Below are positions 44,018-52,676 of a stretch of DNA of 64,000 bases, one piece after another. A program made the position numbers and the translations under genes. This stretch comes from JADLBR01 sp020847615 (GTDB taxonomy: Bacteria > Verrucomicrobiota > Verrucomicrobiia > JADLBR01), in assembly GCA_026646655.1 (NCBI GenBank), contig JAPKHT010000008.1:1-64000 (forward strand). The letters run 5' to 3'. The notes beneath the pieces are model-generated. The model searched no databases. It was not told the origin of the DNA and saw only the letters and a program-made list of their open reading frames with translations. Position 1 is the first letter of the stretch. Each line of letters starts with the position of its first letter.

Positions 44018-44434
44018 ATGAAATCCCATCGCAAGGAACTCTGGTTTCAGGTGCCATCCCGCCGGGCGCTGCTCAACATCACCCCGCAGGTCGAGGAGGC
44101 CGTCCGCGCCAGCGGCGTGACGGAGGGGCTGGCCCTCGTGAACGCGATGCACATCACCGCCAGCGTCTTCATCAACGATGACGAATCTGGGCTGCACCAG
44201 GATTTCGAGGATTGGCTCGAGAGGCTCGCCCCCGAGAAGCCCTACTCGCAGTACCGCCACAACGGCGCGGAGGATAATGCCGACGCGCACCTCAAGCGCA
44301 CCATCATGGGGCGCGAGGTGGTCGTGGCCATCACCGGCGGTCGGCTGGACCTCGGCCCCTGGGAGCAGATCTTCTACGGCGAGTTCGACGGCAAGCGCCG
44401 CAAGCGCGCGCTGGTCAAGATCATCGGGGAGTGA
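44018..44434 (+). CDS. YjbQ / UPF0047 family protein (second paralog)
   Basis: A 138-residue relative of the protein at 42192 but from a different branch. It has FQVPSRRALLNITPQVEEAV, HITASVFINDDESGL, the YRHNGAEDNADAHLKR block and GGRLDLGPWEQIFYGEFDG. The ATG at 44018 is the first start after the 81-base divergent gap from murA, which holds TATAAAGG (44005-44012). The SDR gene follows 31 bases downstream. Confidence 0.9.
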   Translation: MKSHRKELWFQVPSRRALLNITPQVEEAVRASGVTEGLALVNAMHITASVFINDDESGLHQDFEDWLERLAPEKPYSQYRHNGAEDNADAHLKRTIMGREVVVAITGGRLDLGPWEQIFYGEFDGKRRKRALVKIIGE

Positions 44435-44465
44435 GGCGCCCGTGGTGTCCAAGGCCGAAAGGGGA

Positions 44466-45146
44466 ATGCGTCGCCAGATTGTCCTCACGGGGGCGACGCG
44501 GGGCTGTGGGCGGGCGCTGGCGCGGGCGTTCGCGGCGGAGGGGCACACCGTCGTCGGCTGCGGGCGCACCCGCGCGGCCGTCGACGAATTGCGCGGGGCC
44601 CTGGGCGGGCCGCACCGCTTTGACGCGGTCGACGTGTCCGATTCGGCGGCCGTCGCGGCCTGGGCGACCTCCGTCCTGGAGACGCACGGCGCGCCCGACC
44701 TGCTGGTCAACAATGCCGCCATCATCGCCCGCAATGCGCCCCTGTGGGAGGTCCCGGCCGACGAGTTTGGCGCCGTCATCGACGTGAACATCAAGGGCGT
44801 GGCCCACGTCATCCGCGCGTTCGTACCCGCCATGGTGGCGGCAGGGCGGGGCGTCATCGTGAACATCAGCTCGGGCTGGGGGCGCTCCGTGGCGCCCGAG
44901 GTCGCGCCCTACTGCGCCACGAAGTGGGCCATCGAGGGCATGACCAAGGCGCTCGCCGAGGAATTGCCCAGGGGCATGGCCGCGATCCCGCTCAACCCCG
45001 GCATCATCGACACCGACATGCTCCGCACTTGCTGGGCCGATGGCGCGGCCTCATTCCCGAAGCCCGAGGCATGGGCCCGGCGCGCCGCGCCCTTCATCCT
45101 GCGCCTCGGACCGTCCGACAATGGAAAATCGCTCAGCGTGAGTTGA
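44466..45146 (+). CDS. short-chain dehydrogenase/reductase
   Basis: A 226-residue NAD(P)-dependent oxidoreductase of the classical SDR family. It has the TGATRGCG cofactor loop (TGxxxGxG), the NNAA motif in LLVNNAAIIARNAPL, the catalytic Ser in VNISSGWG and YCATKWAIEG (YxxxK). The substrate is not evident. ATG at 44466 is preferred because AAAGGGGA lies immediately upstream and the protein then begins MRRQIVLTGATRG; two GTG codons at 44442 and 44445 are alternatives. A weak family 2 palindrome follows the stop. Confidence 0.87.
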   Translation: MRRQIVLTGATRGCGRALARAFAAEGHTVVGCGRTRAAVDELRGALGGPHRFDAVDVSDSAAVAAWATSVLETHGAPDLLVNNAAIIARNAPLWEVPADEFGAVIDVNIKGVAHVIRAFVPAMVAAGRGVIVNISSGWGRSVAPEVAPYCATKWAIEGMTKALAEELPRGMAAIPLNPGIIDTDMLRTCWADGAASFPKPEAWARRAAPFILRLGPSDNGKSLSVS

Positions 45147-45165
45147 AAATATGGCAGAAACCATG

Positions 45166-45202
45166 AGGCTCTGGCGGCCCAATGCCGCCGCGTTCGGGCA
45201 CG
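45166..45202. repeat. possible inverted family 2 repeat between convergent units
   Basis: Read on the minus strand this gives GCCCGAACGCGGCGGCATTG then GGCCGCCAGAGCC, resembling the GCCGAACGCG...TTTGGCC...GCC unit. It lies between the SDR stop and the 3' end of the pseudogene. The match is partial. Confidence 0.4.
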
Positions 45203-45227
45203 AAAATTTTCCCGCGTCTGGGGTGAT

Positions 45228-46177
45228 CTATTCGATGACGACGCAGCTCATGACGGGAAAATCTGGCACGTCGAAGACGGTCCGCCGATCGATGGTCTTT
45301 GCCGTCAGGGGTGCCCCCGTGACCGCATCGAAGGCGCGGGCGACGTCGCCATGCCCCGCGTCCAGTTCGATCGTGACTCCCGCGCAGGCCGGGGGAGCGG
45401 TGCCCGCGGGAATCCCCGGGCCCTCGCGCGACGACCGGAACCAGCCGAAGGCGTTGACGAGGCAGACGGCGGTCCGCCCGGAACCGGGCTCGCGATAGAA
45501 CACCGCGTGCCAGTTGGGCGTCGTTGATCGTGGCGACAGGCACATGTTCCTCCTTCATGGCCTCGAACGCGCCCAAGATCGGCGCAGACAGCTCGGTCCA
45601 GAGGGCTCGGGGGTCGGCGATGCGCGCATCGCGCGGCCGCTCGCCCACGTGGATGAGGGCATGCCTGATGACGCGCGCGCGCGCGAGGCGAGGTGAGACC
45701 TTGGCGCCAAGGGCATAGGACGGTTCATAGATCTTGAGCGCCCCGGCCCGGAGCTCGGTGGAGCGCCGCTCCCTCAGGCCCTCGGGATGGATCGAGGCGA
45801 TGCATCCATAGGCAACCGAGGCCGCGGCCGAGAAAAGCGCCTCCTGTTCCGTCCGCGTTGGAGGGATCCACATCAGGGGCGGCCTGCCATCGCACGAGTC
45901 CCGCGTGAAACTCCAGCCCAGCGCGTTTTGCGCGTCGTACTCGGGAATCGCGAAAGTCGCACCCATGAAACCCTGCCGCCTCGAGCTCCCCTCCACGCCT
46001 GCTGCCGCGGGCGCGCGCCGCGGGTGCGGCCAATTTCAGGAGCCATCCCACCGCCAGCGATCTATTCTCCAGAATCACGGGCACCATTTTTCCCGCCCAT
46101 GGCCCCGCGTCGATGAGATTCTCGCCAGCGGGAATGCGCCGCCCGCGGATGCGCGGGTGGGCCCATGCGTGTCTCAA
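45228..46177 (-). pseudogene. frameshifted gene, unrecognised family
   Basis: Three overlapping minus-strand frames together read like one protein of about 310 residues broken by two frameshifts. The first part (from about 46177) contains GENLIDAGPWAGKMVPVILE. The second begins GATFAIPEYDAQNALGWSFT and runs through MWIPPTRTEQEALFSAAASV to EEHVPVATINDA. The third continues PNWHAVFYREPGSG and RTAVCLVNAFGWF and ends at VMSCVVIE. The breaks fall near 45980-46010 and 45515-45535. I cannot name the family; a carbohydrate-related role would suit the neighbourhood but is a guess. Sequencing error is less likely with two breaks. Confidence 0.65.
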
Positions 46178-46323
46178 ATTCTCCGGCCCGCGCTATGCAT
46201 CCCATATGATCCCTGGCGATGAGCGCGGCAGACTGGACACGATGTGCGCCATGGCCGTCACCGCACCACCGGGAGGCTGCGTGTGCCTCAGGCTCACGAG
46301 TATCCAAGAGTGAGGGCGCGCGG

Positions 46324-47892
46324 ATGAGCCCCCAAGACCTCCGCGCGCGCCGCGCGCCGGCGCGGGCCTTTCTGCTGGCGCTGCTCGCAGTCGCTCCCGC
46401 GCTTTCCCGCGCGGCCACCCCCGATCATCCCAACATACTCCTCATCTGCATCGACGACCTGCGGCCCGTTCTCGGTTGTTACGGCGGCGCGGCGAAGACC
46501 CCGCACATGGACAAGTTCGCCGGGGAATCCGTCGTATTCCGTCGCCACTATGTCCAGTTCCCCTCCTGCGGCCCATCGCGCGCCAGCATGCTTGGCGGAC
46601 GACGACCAGATTCGCTGGGCGTCTATGGCAACAGCGGCACGGACATCGTCGCGCAAGACCCGGAGCACATGCCGACCCTGCCGATGCTCTTCAAACGGAA
46701 CGGCTACACCACGCTCAGTTTCGGCAAGGTGTATCACAGCAAGGGCGCAAGCCCCGGCTGCGGCTGGTCGGAGCCCCCGTGGCACCCGCCGAATTGGGCC
46801 TGCTACGTCAATTTTAAGGAGCGGGAACGCAAGAAGAAGGAAGGCTGGGAATGGCGGCCCGCCATGGAGATCTACGACGGCCCCGACTCCCTCCATGGCG
46901 ACTACCAGACCGCCGACCGCGTGATCGCGGCACTGGAGGCGCACCGCGATGGCCCTTTCTTTATCGCGGCCGGTTTCTATAAGCCGCACCTCCCCTTCGT
47001 GGCACCAAAACGATTCTGGGACCTCTACGGCCCAGACGAGATCCGGGCAGTCGAGCCCGTTCGTCGCGCCGAGGGCGCAGCCGACTATGGATACGCCTTC
47101 CGGGAGATATGCTCCTACGGCGACAATTGCGGCAAGATGTTCACGCCGGACGCCATGCCCACCGCCAGGCAAACGCTTGATCTGATACACGCCTACCACG
47201 CCGCCACGAGCTTCACCGACTCACACGTGGGTCGCCTTCTGTCCAAAATCGACGAACTGGGCCTTCGCGAAAATACCGCCGTTGTCCTCTGGTCTGATCA
47301 CGGCTTCCATCTCGGCGACCAGGCGCGCTGGGCGAAGTGGACGCAATTCGAGGCCGATATGCGGTCCCCGCTAGTGATCCGCCTGCCGGGGAAGTCCGCA
47401 CCAGCCCGCGGGACGGACGCGCTCGTCGAGAGCGTGGACATCTACCCCAACATCACGTCCATCGCGGGCCTCGCAGCCCCCCCGCATCTGGAGGGCATCA
47501 GCCTCCTGCCCTTGATCCGCGGGGAGGTCGACCAGGTGAAGCAGTTTGCCCGAAGCCAAGTGGCCGGCCTTCAGGCCAATGGCCACCTCATGGCGTACTC
47601 CCTGAGGACGCCAGGGTACCGCTATGTCGAATGGCGCGACCGAATGCGGCAAAATCAGCTCGTGTGCCGCGAGTTGTATGACCTCGCTTCCGTCGGGCAC
47701 GAACTCAAGAACCTGGCCGAGGACCCCGGCCAGGAGATGATAGTGGAACAGCACCACCGGCTGGTCCTCGACGGCTACGCCTCGCTGCAGCGGGATGCGC
47801 AACGGCCGCAGGCCAAGCGACAGAAAAAGAGGGCCGGGGCCTCGACTGCCCCCGAACCCCAACAGCCTCCCAACGAGATCGCCCACCCATGA
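46324..47892 (+). CDS. secreted sulfatase, iduronate-2-sulfatase-like
   Basis: Type I sulfatase of 522 residues, first gene of a four-gene operon. The signal peptide (RAFLLALLAVAPALSRAA) is followed by PNILLICIDDLRPVLGCYGG with metal-binding Asp residues, the formylglycine signature SCGPSRASMLGG, FYKPHLPFVAPKRFWDLY and VVLWSDHGFHLGDQARWAKW. These are hallmarks of the iduronate-2-sulfatase-like group. The C-terminus is a Lys/Pro-rich tail. ATG at 46324 gives the best signal peptide; an earlier ATG at 46219 is unlikely. The stop overlaps the next sulfatase start (ATGA). Substrate specificity cannot be read from sequence. Confidence 0.93.
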   Translation: MSPQDLRARRAPARAFLLALLAVAPALSRAATPDHPNILLICIDDLRPVLGCYGGAAKTPHMDKFAGESVVFRRHYVQFPSCGPSRASMLGGRRPDSLGVYGNSGTDIVAQDPEHMPTLPMLFKRNGYTTLSFGKVYHSKGASPGCGWSEPPWHPPNWACYVNFKERERKKKEGWEWRPAMEIYDGPDSLHGDYQTADRVIAALEAHRDGPFFIAAGFYKPHLPFVAPKRFWDLYGPDEIRAVEPVRRAEGAADYGYAFREICSYGDNCGKMFTPDAMPTARQTLDLIHAYHAATSFTDSHVGRLLSKIDELGLRENTAVVLWSDHGFHLGDQARWAKWTQFEADMRSPLVIRLPGKSAPARGTDALVESVDIYPNITSIAGLAAPPHLEGISLLPLIRGEVDQVKQFARSQVAGLQANGHLMAYSLRTPGYRYVEWRDRMRQNQLVCRELYDLASVGHELKNLAEDPGQEMIVEQHHRLVLDGYASLQRDAQRPQAKRQKKRAGASTAPEPQQPPNEIAHP

Positions 47893-49379
47893 GAACGTTC
47901 CTGGCCGTCGCTTGTTTTCTCAACGCCTCCTGGTTTGCGTGGTCTGCCGCGGACAAGCCCGACGTCTTAGTGATCCTCACCGACCAGTGGAACCCGCGCC
48001 ACGTGGGCTGGGACAACCCTGAGGTCCGCACGCCGAATATCGACCGGATCGCTGGAGAGGGCATGATCTTCGACGCGTGCTACACGACTTCGCCGGTTTG
48101 CATGCCCGCGCGCGTCTCGCTCGTGACCGGCCTCTACCCGCACAACCACGGCCACGCGCTGTGGAACAACGCCACCGGCTACTGCATGGCGCCCGAATCG
48201 GCGCCCATGTTCCGCGACATCCGGCGCGCGGGATACACCACGGCGCAGATCGGCAAACTGCACTGGAACTCGGGCGCGGCATGGAAAAGGGACTTCAAGG
48301 ACGCCGGGGCGTATTACGAGGCGCTCGGACTCGACCAGGTCATTGATATCTCGGGTCCGCCCGACTCGGAGAATGGGAGGGGCCCCTATTCCCAACGCAT
48401 GCGGGAGATGGGCCTCCTGGGCGCGCTGGCTTCCGACCTCAAGCAGCGCTACCTGAACTGGGAGTTCGAGCCGCGCGTCAGCGTCGTGAAACCCGAGGAT
48501 TATCACGACAGCTTTGTCACCGGCCTCGCCGCGGACTTCATCCGCGAGCAACCGAAGGACAAGCCCATGTGCCTCGTCGTCAGCCTGCATTCGCCACACC
48601 CGCCGCTCGATGCGCCGGGAGAGTTCGCGACGATGTATGACCCGGAAAAGCTCACCCTGCCAGCGAACGTGCCGGAGAGCTTCAAGCGAGAGCAAAGGAC
48701 GCTCGACCGCTCGGAGGTGAAGCGGCTGCTGGCCAATTATCTCGGCAAGATCGCGCTGGTGGATCAGTGTGTCGGCAGGCTCGCCGAGGCGATGCGCGGA
48801 CGCGGGACGTGGGATGACGCGCTCGTTATCGTCACCTCGGACCACGGCGAGATGATGGGCGCGCACGGCCACCTGACCAAGGGCCGCTTCTACGAGGAAT
48901 CCGGTCGGGTGCCGCTGGTGGTGCGGTGGCCCGGCCGCGTGAAGACGGGGCGCACCCCGGCCCTCGCGCAGATGATGGACGTGTACCCCACCATCGTCGA
49001 GGCCATCGGCGGCGAGATGGCGCCGGGCCGATTCGCGAGATCGCTGCTCCCGGTGGCGACGGGCAAGCGCGCGTCGGTCCGCGACCTCGTCATCGGCGAG
49101 ATCGGCAAGGCGGCGCCGCTGGACATCATGGCCCGCGACGCGCGATTCAAGTACTGGGCCGATGGGGGCGACGAATTCCTCTTCGACATGCGAAACGACC
49201 CACTCGAGATGCGCAACCTCGCCGCCGACCCCGGGCACCGGGAAACGTTGGGGCAAATGCGGCAGAAACTCCTCTTGCACTTGCGCTCGACCCAGGTGAA
49301 CTTCGGCGAGGGCTACACGGGCAAGGTCCACCGCATGCGCGAGGCCGAGGCAAAGAAGTCACCGGAGCGAACCCAATGA
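47889..49379 (+). CDS. secreted sulfatase
   Basis: Type I sulfatase of 496 residues, second in the operon, coupled to the gene before and after by ATGA overlaps. A short signal peptide (MRTFLAVACFLNASWFAWSA) precedes PDVLVILTDQWNPRHVGW, the CMPARVSLVTG formylglycine signature, SLHSPHPPLDAP and VIVTSDHGEMMGAHGHLTKG. The C-terminal domain ends in FDMRNDPLEMRNLAADPGH, usual for this class. It differs clearly from its neighbours, so the three sulfatases probably attack different sulfate positions or linkages. Confidence 0.93.
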   Translation: MRTFLAVACFLNASWFAWSAADKPDVLVILTDQWNPRHVGWDNPEVRTPNIDRIAGEGMIFDACYTTSPVCMPARVSLVTGLYPHNHGHALWNNATGYCMAPESAPMFRDIRRAGYTTAQIGKLHWNSGAAWKRDFKDAGAYYEALGLDQVIDISGPPDSENGRGPYSQRMREMGLLGALASDLKQRYLNWEFEPRVSVVKPEDYHDSFVTGLAADFIREQPKDKPMCLVVSLHSPHPPLDAPGEFATMYDPEKLTLPANVPESFKREQRTLDRSEVKRLLANYLGKIALVDQCVGRLAEAMRGRGTWDDALVIVTSDHGEMMGAHGHLTKGRFYEESGRVPLVVRWPGRVKTGRTPALAQMMDVYPTIVEAIGGEMAPGRFARSLLPVATGKRASVRDLVIGEIGKAAPLDIMARDARFKYWADGGDEFLFDMRNDPLEMRNLAADPGHRETLGQMRQKLLLHLRSTQVNFGEGYTGKVHRMREAEAKKSPERTQ

Positions 49380-50377
49380 AAACGAACCCATCGAACCTGA
49401 TCCTGGCGGCCCTCATCGGGTTGTTGCCCTGTCCGTCATGGTCGGAAGATGCGTCGCCTGCGCCGGGCGGGGACCGCGCCCGCCACGTCCTGTTCATCGG
49501 GAATAGCTTCACGGCCCGTCACAACCTGTCGCAGGTCGTCAAGGCGATGGCGGAGGCCGGGCAGCCCGGGCTGAGGTTCGAGGTGACGACCGTGATCTAC
49601 GGCGGGCGCACGCTCAAGGACCACTGGCGGCTGGGCACGCAGAACTTCGTTCGGCTGGCGAGCCTGACCGCGCCGGAGGAGCAGGCGACCATCCAGGCAT
49701 TGCGCGACGCGATCGCCAAGGATCCCGGCGACAAGTACGCCCCCCCGGCGCTCGCGCGCCACTTGGAGTTGGCCAAGACCCTCGACCAGCCGAGGCCCAA
49801 GTGGGACATCGTCGTCCTCCAGTCCTATCGTGACGACCAGCCGGGGGCCCAGGCGCCGTACCACGAATACGCACCGAGGTTTGCCGAGTTGATCCGGGGG
49901 CAGGGCGCGCGCGTGGTCCTGTACGAGACGACGCCGGACTCCCAGAATGACAAACCGCTGACCGCGCCGCCGGACCCCGCCCCCGTTCTCGCGAAGGAGC
50001 GGGCCATCGCCTCGCTGGCGAAACGCATCGGCGCCACCGTGGTGCCCATGTCCATGGTGGCGCTGCACTGCCAGACCGCCCGCCCCGATCTGACGCTGCG
50101 CTTCGTGAACGATGCCCACTTGAATCAGACGATGGCCTACCTGACCGCGTGCACCTTCTACGGGGCGCTCTTCGACCGCAGCCCGGAGGGTTTGCCGGTC
50201 GACGCGGTCACCGACATCCGCTGGCTCGATGATCGGCACCGCGACAAGGATCGCGATGGCGGCCCCATCACCCGAACGTTTTCGGCGAAGGACCGCGCCG
50301 ACCTCCAGCGCATCGCGTGGGAGGGCCTGAAGAAATTTCACGAACTGGCGCCAGACGGACGGGATCGGGGGCCGTGA
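49376..50377 (+). CDS. secreted SGNH/GDSL-type hydrolase
   Basis: A 333-residue exported protein, third in the sulfatase operon. It has a signal peptide (MKTNPSNLILAALIGLLPCPSWS), then VLFIGNSFTARHNLSQVV with the probable nucleophile Ser of block I, VVLQSYRDDQ and a C-terminal FVNDAHLNQTMAYLTAC segment in which Asp and His could complete the triad. This fits an esterase, for instance one removing acetyl groups from a sulfated glycan; that role is inferred from context. Its start overlaps the preceding stop. Confidence 0.75.
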   Translation: MKTNPSNLILAALIGLLPCPSWSEDASPAPGGDRARHVLFIGNSFTARHNLSQVVKAMAEAGQPGLRFEVTTVIYGGRTLKDHWRLGTQNFVRLASLTAPEEQATIQALRDAIAKDPGDKYAPPALARHLELAKTLDQPRPKWDIVVLQSYRDDQPGAQAPYHEYAPRFAELIRGQGARVVLYETTPDSQNDKPLTAPPDPAPVLAKERAIASLAKRIGATVVPMSMVALHCQTARPDLTLRFVNDAHLNQTMAYLTACTFYGALFDRSPEGLPVDAVTDIRWLDDRHRDKDRDGGPITRTFSAKDRADLQRIAWEGLKKFHELAPDGRDRGP

Positions 50378-50430
50378 CGGTGGCCATGAGTGGCTGGAGA
50401 CGATCCCGGCACCATCAACCCAGACGACCC

Positions 50431-52182
50431 ATGAGATCCCCACTCGCCCTAGGAATCGGTCGGACTTGGCCCGACAGATTCCTCTGGATATTTCACAGCC
50501 TGCTGGCTGTGAGATTCTGGGCCATCGCGCTCGCCGTCCTCCCGCTCTCCGCAGCCGACAACCGACCCAACCTCATCCTCTTCCTCATCGACGACCAGAA
50601 TGCCGAGCAGATCGGCGCCTTCGGCGGGAAGACGTGGACACCCAACCTGGATCGGCTCGCGGCCGAGGGAATCCAATTCACGCGCGCGCACGTGAGCAGC
50701 GCGGTGTGCACGCCGTCGCGCTATTCGTGGATCACGGGCCGCTACGCGGGCGCGTCGCACAGCAAGATCTACGGCGACGCCTGCGGCGGACCCGGGCGCC
50801 AGGGCTTCCCCAATTTCAACATGGCGCTCGAGCGGGACCGCCTGAACATCGGGCGCGTCCTGTCCGAGGCGGGCTACGTCACGGGCTTCACGGGCAAGTT
50901 TCACCTCGATTCCAAACTCGATTGGCCGGAGTTCTTCGGTGGCGAGAACGGTTTGAAGGAGATCCCGAAGACCGCCAAGGCCGGCCCCGAGACGAGCGCG
51001 CTGTTCGCGCACAACGAGCGCGTCATGCGCCGCTACCTCCAGGCGGTGGGCTTCGGTTGGGCAAAGCACATCTACCCCGAGAACCTGCGCAAGCCCTACC
51101 ACGAGCACAATCCCGAGTGGACCATCAGCGCGGCCGTCGAGTTCATCGGGGAGAACAAGGACGTCCCCTTCTACCTGCACATCACGCCGACGCTCCTGCA
51201 CGGCGGCGAGGGCTCGTGGCGCAATTCGATGGACTATCCGCTGGTGTCCGGCGAGGGGGAGTTGAAGGAACTGCCGGCGGTCATGACGCCGCGCGCGCAG
51301 TTGCTTCAGACCCTGAAGGACCATGGCCTTGACCCCGACGGCCCCGCCGCGGGCGAGGCATGGGTCGACGACGCCGTCGGCGCGGTCGTCAACAAGCTCA
51401 AGGCCCTCGGCATCGACAGGAGGACGCTCTTCCTCTTCGCGCCCGACCACGGGCGCGATGGCAAAGGCTCTCTCTTCCTCCACAACGGCACGCGCATCCC
51501 GATGCTCGCGCGCTGGCCCGAGCGCATCCCCGCCGGAACCGTCTGCGAGGAGTTGGTGCAGAACATCGACTGGGCGCCGACCTGCTTCGACATCGCCGGC
51601 GCCAAACCGCCCGACGGCTACCGCACCGACGGCCGCAGCCTCGCGCCGCTTTTCGCCACCGGCCAAGCGATGCCATGGCGCGACCACCTGTACTTTGAAA
51701 TGGGCTACGCCCGAGCGGTCGCCACGAAGGACTGGAGCTATGTGGCGATCCGTTACCCGCGGGAGACGGTCGCGGCCATCCAGGGCGCCAGCCGCGACCG
51801 CCTTCCGCGCCTCATGAGCTACATCGGTCGCCTGGGCATCGGCGTCCGCGGCGCCGAACGCCCCGGCTTCTGGGATGCCGACCAGTTGTACGACCTCGGC
51901 GCGGACCCCGGGGAAATCCAGAACCTCGCCGCCGACCCCAAACAGGCGGATCGGTTACGGCAGATGCGCGCGATGCTCGCCGCCGACGTGAAATCCATCG
52001 GTCGCCCCTTCGGCGAGTTCCTCCCCGGCGGCAATGCCGCCCCCCCGGGCCAAGTGGATATACAGATCGAGGAGGTCAAAAGTCTCGAGGTCAGCGGCAA
52101 GACCGTGGTCGATCCCGAGTCCGACACCCCGGCCCCAGCGAAGAAGGCCAAGCGCGCGCGCAAGAAAAACGCCGAAGAGTGA
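50431..52182 (+). CDS. secreted sulfatase with Lys-rich tail
   Basis: Type I sulfatase, last gene of the operon. It has NLILFLIDDQNAEQIGAFGG, the formylglycine signature SAVCTPSRYSWITG, LFLFAPDHGRDGKGSLFLHN and a C-terminal YDLGADPGEIQNLAADP block. The last 20 residues are Lys/Ala/Arg-rich (PAKKAKRARKKNAEE). The start is uncertain. ATG at 50431 gives 583 residues with an oddly long leader encoded by a palindromic repeat. GTG at 50509 gives 557 residues with a textbook signal peptide MRFWAIALAVLPLSAA. The second is biologically more likely. Confidence 0.88.
   Translation: MRSPLALGIGRTWPDRFLWIFHSLLAVRFWAIALAVLPLSAADNRPNLILFLIDDQNAEQIGAFGGKTWTPNLDRLAAEGIQFTRAHVSSAVCTPSRYSWITGRYAGASHSKIYGDACGGPGRQGFPNFNMALERDRLNIGRVLSEAGYVTGFTGKFHLDSKLDWPEFFGGENGLKEIPKTAKAGPETSALFAHNERVMRRYLQAVGFGWAKHIYPENLRKPYHEHNPEWTISAAVEFIGENKDVPFYLHITPTLLHGGEGSWRNSMDYPLVSGEGELKELPAVMTPRAQLLQTLKDHGLDPDGPAAGEAWVDDAVGAVVNKLKALGIDRRTLFLFAPDHGRDGKGSLFLHNGTRIPMLARWPERIPAGTVCEELVQNIDWAPTCFDIAGAKPPDGYRTDGRSLAPLFATGQAMPWRDHLYFEMGYARAVATKDWSYVAIRYPRETVAAIQGASRDRLPRLMSYIGRLGIGVRGAERPGFWDADQLYDLGADPGEIQNLAADPKQADRLRQMRAMLAADVKSIGRPFGEFLPGGNAAPPGQVDIQIEEVKSLEVSGKTVVDPESDTPAPAKKAKRARKKNAEE
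50451..50483. repeat. palindromic repeat family 1, copy at the 5' end of a sulfatase reading frame
   Basis: AGGAATCGGTCGGACTTGG then CCCGACAGATTCCT forms a strong stem like the hairpin at 31308. A second hairpin (CACAGCC with GGCTGTG) follows at about 50494-50511. Both lie between the two possible start codons of the sulfatase gene. Confidence 0.75.
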
Positions 52183-52404
52183 GGGGCGGGGAATGTGGGG
52201 GGCTGATCTTCGCTGATCTCTTCGCCGACCGTGTCCGCTGCTCCGTGCGTCGGCGAGAGTCCCATCAGCGCAGATCAGCGTCGATCAGCGTTCCCTGGTG
52301 CGGTGTCTCGTTTGGTTCTGACACGTCCGCCGGGAGGGCCCGCGGCCTCGAGGGCCGGGTCGGCCGGGGCACCGCGCATGCTGGTGGCGCGCGGACGCCG
52401 GGGC

Positions 52405-52615
52405 GAGGTTGTCTCAAAATCGTCGATAGGCGGCGCCATGGATTATGTGTCGCCGACCGCGTCGAGATCGCTTGAAAGGCGCAAGTGTCACTTGCGCACT
52501 CCGAAGGCATTCGCGCGCAGCGCCTTGGAGTGCGGCAGTCCCACTGCCGCCTTTCAATGGAGATCGACGAACCTCTCGTGATGAGAAGTTTGATTGAAGG
52601 TTTTGAGACAACCTC
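52405..52615. repeat. 15-bp perfect inverted repeat pair around the cruciform element
   Basis: GAGGTTGTCTCAAAA at 52405-52419 is the exact inverse of TTTTGAGACAACCTC at 52601-52615. The pair encloses the cruciform element at 52472, like the terminal repeats of a small non-autonomous element. No transposase remains between them and no target duplication is clear. Confidence 0.6.
52472..52557. repeat. 86-base double-arm palindromic (cruciform) element
   Basis: Outer arms TTGAAAGGCG (52472-52481) and CGCCTTTCAA (52548-52557) pair perfectly. Inside are two hairpins, GCGCAAGTG-T-CACTTGCGC (52479-52497) and GCGGCAGT-CCC-ACTGCCGC (52532-52550), joined by complementary GCACTCC and GGAGTGC segments. 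The shape recalls paired REP/BIME elements mobilised by RAYT-type enzymes. Confidence 0.7.
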
Positions 52616-52632
52616 GGGTCGGCGGCGCGCGC

Positions 52633-52675
52633 CTAGCAGCCTGTCGGACTTAGCCAAGTCCGACAAGGCTGCTAG
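52633..52675. repeat. palindromic repeat family 1, longest copy
   Basis: CTAGCAGCCT(G)TCGGACTT, loop AGCC, then AAGTCCGA and (CA)AGGCTGCTAG give a near-perfect stem bounded by CTAG on both sides. This is the fullest copy in the window and the best consensus for the family. Confidence 0.85.
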
Positions 52676-52676
52676 A

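Noticed and set aside
52183..52630. CRISPR array suggested by many short repeats.
   Set aside because: The repeats are inverted pairs of differing sequence, not regularly spaced direct repeats with unique spacers, and no cas genes are present.
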